This document shows, piece by piece, positions 6,179 to 7,542 of a DNA stretch of 7,542 nt. The stretch is taken from contig DMNR01000080.1 of the NCBI GenBank assembly GCA_003452655.1, positions 980 through 8,521 on the forward strand, read 5' to 3'. Numbering within the stretch: position 1 is the stretch's first letter; every line of letters starts with the position of its first letter. The notes beneath the pieces were generated by a model, which saw nothing but the letters and a program-made list of their open reading frames with translations, was not told where the DNA came from and did not search any database. The stretch comes from Actinomycetota bacterium (GTDB lineage: Bacteria > Actinomycetota > Actinomycetes > S36-B12 > UBA10799). Position numbers and translations under genes: made by a program.

Positions 6179-6460
6179 ATGGCGCCAGCAGATGCACCGG
6201 AAGCGAACGGTTCTGCGGCCCGCGAACTGACGTGTCGAGCCCTCGGGCATGTCTTGGGCGTTGCGCCTACTCAGTTGCGCGACGATTCTCCGCTCCCGGA
6301 CATTGGGGCCGATTCCGTCGCGATACTCGTCTTTGCCGACGTGGTTGAAGCTTTTGCTGCCCAGGCCCGGCTTCGGGCCTTTACGGTTGATTCAGCTCGG
6401 CTGCGAGTTGCGCGAAACGTGGGCGACTTAGCCGGGAGTTTGACATGGCAGAGCGTCTAA
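6179..6460 (+). CDS. Acyl-carrier-protein-like small protein (phosphopantetheine-binding)
   Basis: The 93-residue product has the length and helical pattern of an acyl carrier protein. Helix 1 is [16 protein letters not shown] (13-28), followed by the loop [15 protein letters not shown]. The attachment motif is GADSVAIL (43-50), with Ser46 as the expected site for the 4'-phosphopantetheine arm. Helix 2 is VFADVVEAF (51-59), and the end [10 protein letters not shown] (79-88) resembles the last ACP helix. The Leu that normally follows the Ser is Val here, and the first dozen residues are a variable extension. The start has no clear ribosome site but lies 8 bases after rpmF, so coupling is likely. 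Its stop overlaps the rnc start by 16 bases. In many bacteria this position is occupied by plsX-fab genes ending in acpP next to rnc; here no fab gene is beside it. It could serve fatty acid synthesis or another carrier role; the partner enzymes are not visible. Confidence 0.82.
   Translation: MAPADAPEANGSAARELTCRALGHVLGVAPTQLRDDSPLPDIGADSVAILVFADVVEAFAAQARLRAFTVDSARLRVARNVGDLAGSLTWQSV
6363..6380 (+). other. 7-bp GC-rich hairpin inside the ACP-like gene
   Basis: AGGCCCG (6363-6369) pairs perfectly with CGGGCCT (6374-6380) around the loop GCTT, and two T's follow. The T run is too short for an intrinsic terminator. It lies about 65 bases upstream of the rnc start. Stems of this size are expected by chance in GC-rich DNA, so function is doubtful. 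Confidence 0.25.
6434..6438 (+). promoter_or_regulatory. Shine-Dalgarno GGGAG for rnc, inside the upstream gene
   Basis: GGGAG lies six bases before the ATG at 6445 and within the 3' end of the ACP-like gene. It supports the 16-base overlap as real, so rnc does not depend only on ribosomes ending the upstream gene. Confidence 0.65.
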
Positions 6461-7224
6461 TCGGTGACGGTCCGCGGATTGACCATGCCGAACTCGCATC
6501 GCGACTCGGAGTTGTTCTGTCGCCCGATATTCTCGCCCTGGCACTAACCCACCGATCGTTCGCCTATGAACAAGGTGGCCTGCCCACGAACGAGCGCCTG
6601 GAATTCCTCGGTGATTCCGTACTGGGCATTGTCGTGACGGACACGCTGTATCGAAAATTCGCCGACTCCCCGGAAGGCCAGTTGGCCCGAATGCGGGCAG
6701 CAATCGTCAACTCCAAGTCGCTGGCAGACGTTGCCCGAACCATCGGTTTGGGGGAGTTCGTGCTGCTGGGGCGCGGTGAACAATCCACCGGCGGCGCCGA
6801 CAAGTCGTCGATCCTCGCTGACACAGTTGAGGCGCTGATCGGCGCTGTGTACATCGACCACGGACTTCCGGCGGCCACACAATTTATCCACCGTTTCTTC
6901 GATCCGGTTATCGAGCGCGCATCGGAACTCGGCGCAGGTTTGGACTGGAAATCCAGCCTCCAGGAATTGACCGCTCGCCATGGGCTCGGTGCACCCGCGT
7001 ACATCATTGATCAAACCGGACCCGCGCACGACCGACGATTCACTGCTTCTGTCCAGGTCGGGGATAAGTCGTACGGGGCTGGTGAAGGTCGTTCCAAGAA
7101 AGAGGCCGAGCACGTCGCCGCGGCGGCAGCCTGGCGTGAGATTTCAGAGGTTGCGGCGACGGAATCGCAGCTCGCGCAGGACTCTCAAAATGCGACAACG
7201 GACCGACATGCCGGAACTGCCTGA
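6445..7224 (+). CDS. rnc: Ribonuclease III
   Basis: RNase III cuts double-stranded RNA, above all the stems that release 16S and 23S rRNA precursors. The 259-residue product has the standard two domains. The endonuclease domain carries the signature [10 protein letters not shown] (49-58), giving metal-binding and catalytic E50, E53 and D57, and the second site [10 protein letters not shown] (125-134), giving D126 and E129. These correspond to E. coli E38, E41, D45, D114 and E117, so all key residues are present. The double-stranded RNA-binding domain covers about 166-234 ([14 protein letters not shown]..., ending [15 protein letters not shown]). The tail after 235 is low in conservation. The start is backed by GGGAG at 6434-6438. 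The gene overlaps the ACP-like gene by 16 bases and mutM by 17, so the three are probably translated together, and the rnc-mutM order matches Streptomyces and mycobacteria. Confidence 0.97.
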   Translation: MAERLIGDGPRIDHAELASRLGVVLSPDILALALTHRSFAYEQGGLPTNERLEFLGDSVLGIVVTDTLYRKFADSPEGQLARMRAAIVNSKSLADVARTIGLGEFVLLGRGEQSTGGADKSSILADTVEALIGAVYIDHGLPAATQFIHRFFDPVIERASELGAGLDWKSSLQELTARHGLGAPAYIIDQTGPAHDRRFTASVQVGDKSYGAGEGRSKKEAEHVAAAAAWREISEVAATESQLAQDSQNATTDRHAGTA

Positions 7225-7542
7225 AGTCGAGGTTGTGCGCAGGGGCGCCGACCATTGGTTCACCGGTCGTCGAATCGCGGCCGTCGAGGTGTCGAACCCG
7301 CGAGCGATTCGCCGCCACGTTCCAGGTGAAGCCGACTTCATAGGTCAACTATCAGGTGCCACAGTCACGGGGACGAAGCGCCGCGGGAAATATTTCTGGT
7401 TCACTCTGGACTCTGGCGATGTTCTCGTTGTGCACCTCGGGATGAGCGGGCAATTGCTCGTCCAACAGCCCACTGACGACACGAACCGCCATCTGCGCGT
7501 GCGGGTCACATTCGACGACGCTCGAGATGAATTGTGGTTCGT
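7208..7542 (+). CDS. mutM: Formamidopyrimidine-DNA glycosylase (Fpg/MutM), N-terminal part; 3' end outside window
   Basis: MutM removes 8-oxoguanine and formamidopyrimidines from DNA and nicks the site by beta,delta-elimination. The window holds 111 complete codons of a protein usually about 270-290 residues. It begins [13 protein letters not shown]; after Met removal, Pro is the catalytic N-terminal nucleophile and the next Glu the acid. The conserved Lys is K61 in KRRGKY, and HLGMSGQL (76-83) carries the Met used to fill the base gap in DNA (M79). The C-terminal H2TH and zinc-finger parts lie beyond the window end. The start at 7208 is fixed by the need for an exposed Pro; an ATG at 7190 in the same frame would bury it. 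The gene overlaps rnc by 17 bases, which implies coupled translation. Confidence 0.96.
   Translation, partial: MPELPEVEVVRRGADHWFTGRRIAAVEVSNPRAIRRHVPGEADFIGQLSGATVTGTKRRGKYFWFTLDSGDVLVVHLGMSGQLLVQQPTDDTNRHLRVRVTFDDARDELWF

Noticed and set aside
7190..7207. Upstream in-frame ATG for mutM with an AGGA-like site at 7178-7181
   Set aside because: It would add six residues before MPELPE and bury the catalytic Pro, which must be N-terminal after Met removal.
1..7542. CRISPR array, tRNA, insertion sequence, toxin-antitoxin or defence genes
   Set aside because: Nothing of the sort was seen on either strand; essentially all sequence is taken up by conserved housekeeping genes.

Overview
The window is a dense, single-strand (+) block of core housekeeping genes from an actinobacterium (Actinomycetia type; family not resolvable by eye). 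Four things point there: GC is high (roughly 60 percent by eye), GTG starts are used, there is a SepIVA/DivIVA-type coiled-coil protein, and the gene order matches, from memory, the Streptomyces coelicolor SCO5565-SCO5573 neighbourhood and parts of the Mycobacterium tuberculosis Rv2974c-Rv2965c and Rv2927c-Rv2924c neighbourhoods. No mobile element, CRISPR array, tRNA, rRNA or phage gene was seen.

Layout. Bases 1-5294 hold a first run: the 3' part of a DAK2/FakA-type protein, recG (fork-reversal helicase), rsmD (16S rRNA G966 methyltransferase, ATGA overlap with recG), coaD (phosphopantetheine adenylyltransferase) and a sepIVA-like septation coiled-coil gene. A 121-base gap (5295-5415) follows, with an extended -10 promoter candidate and a small dyad. 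Bases 5416-7542 hold a second, very tight run: DUF177/YceD, rpmF (L32), a small acyl-carrier-protein-like gene, rnc (RNase III) and the 5' part of mutM/fpg (8-oxoguanine glycosylase). Here genes are 5 and 8 bases apart or overlap by 16 and 17 bases, as expected of one co-translated transcript.

How the genes fit together. rsmD, DUF177, rpmF and rnc belong to ribosome and rRNA maturation. recG and mutM belong to DNA repair. coaD makes the CoA precursor that supplies the 4'-phosphopantetheine arm of carrier proteins, and the FakA-like and ACP-like genes point to acyl-group handling. sepIVA belongs to cell division. This is a conserved growth locus, not an accessory island, and I see no clear new system. 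The points worth a second look are the isolated ACP-like gene between rpmF and rnc (where many bacteria keep plsX-fab genes), a cysteine-free L32 at the locus where Streptomyces carries the zinc-ribbon form, and a regular hendecad coiled coil with one six-residue interruption in the SepIVA homologue.
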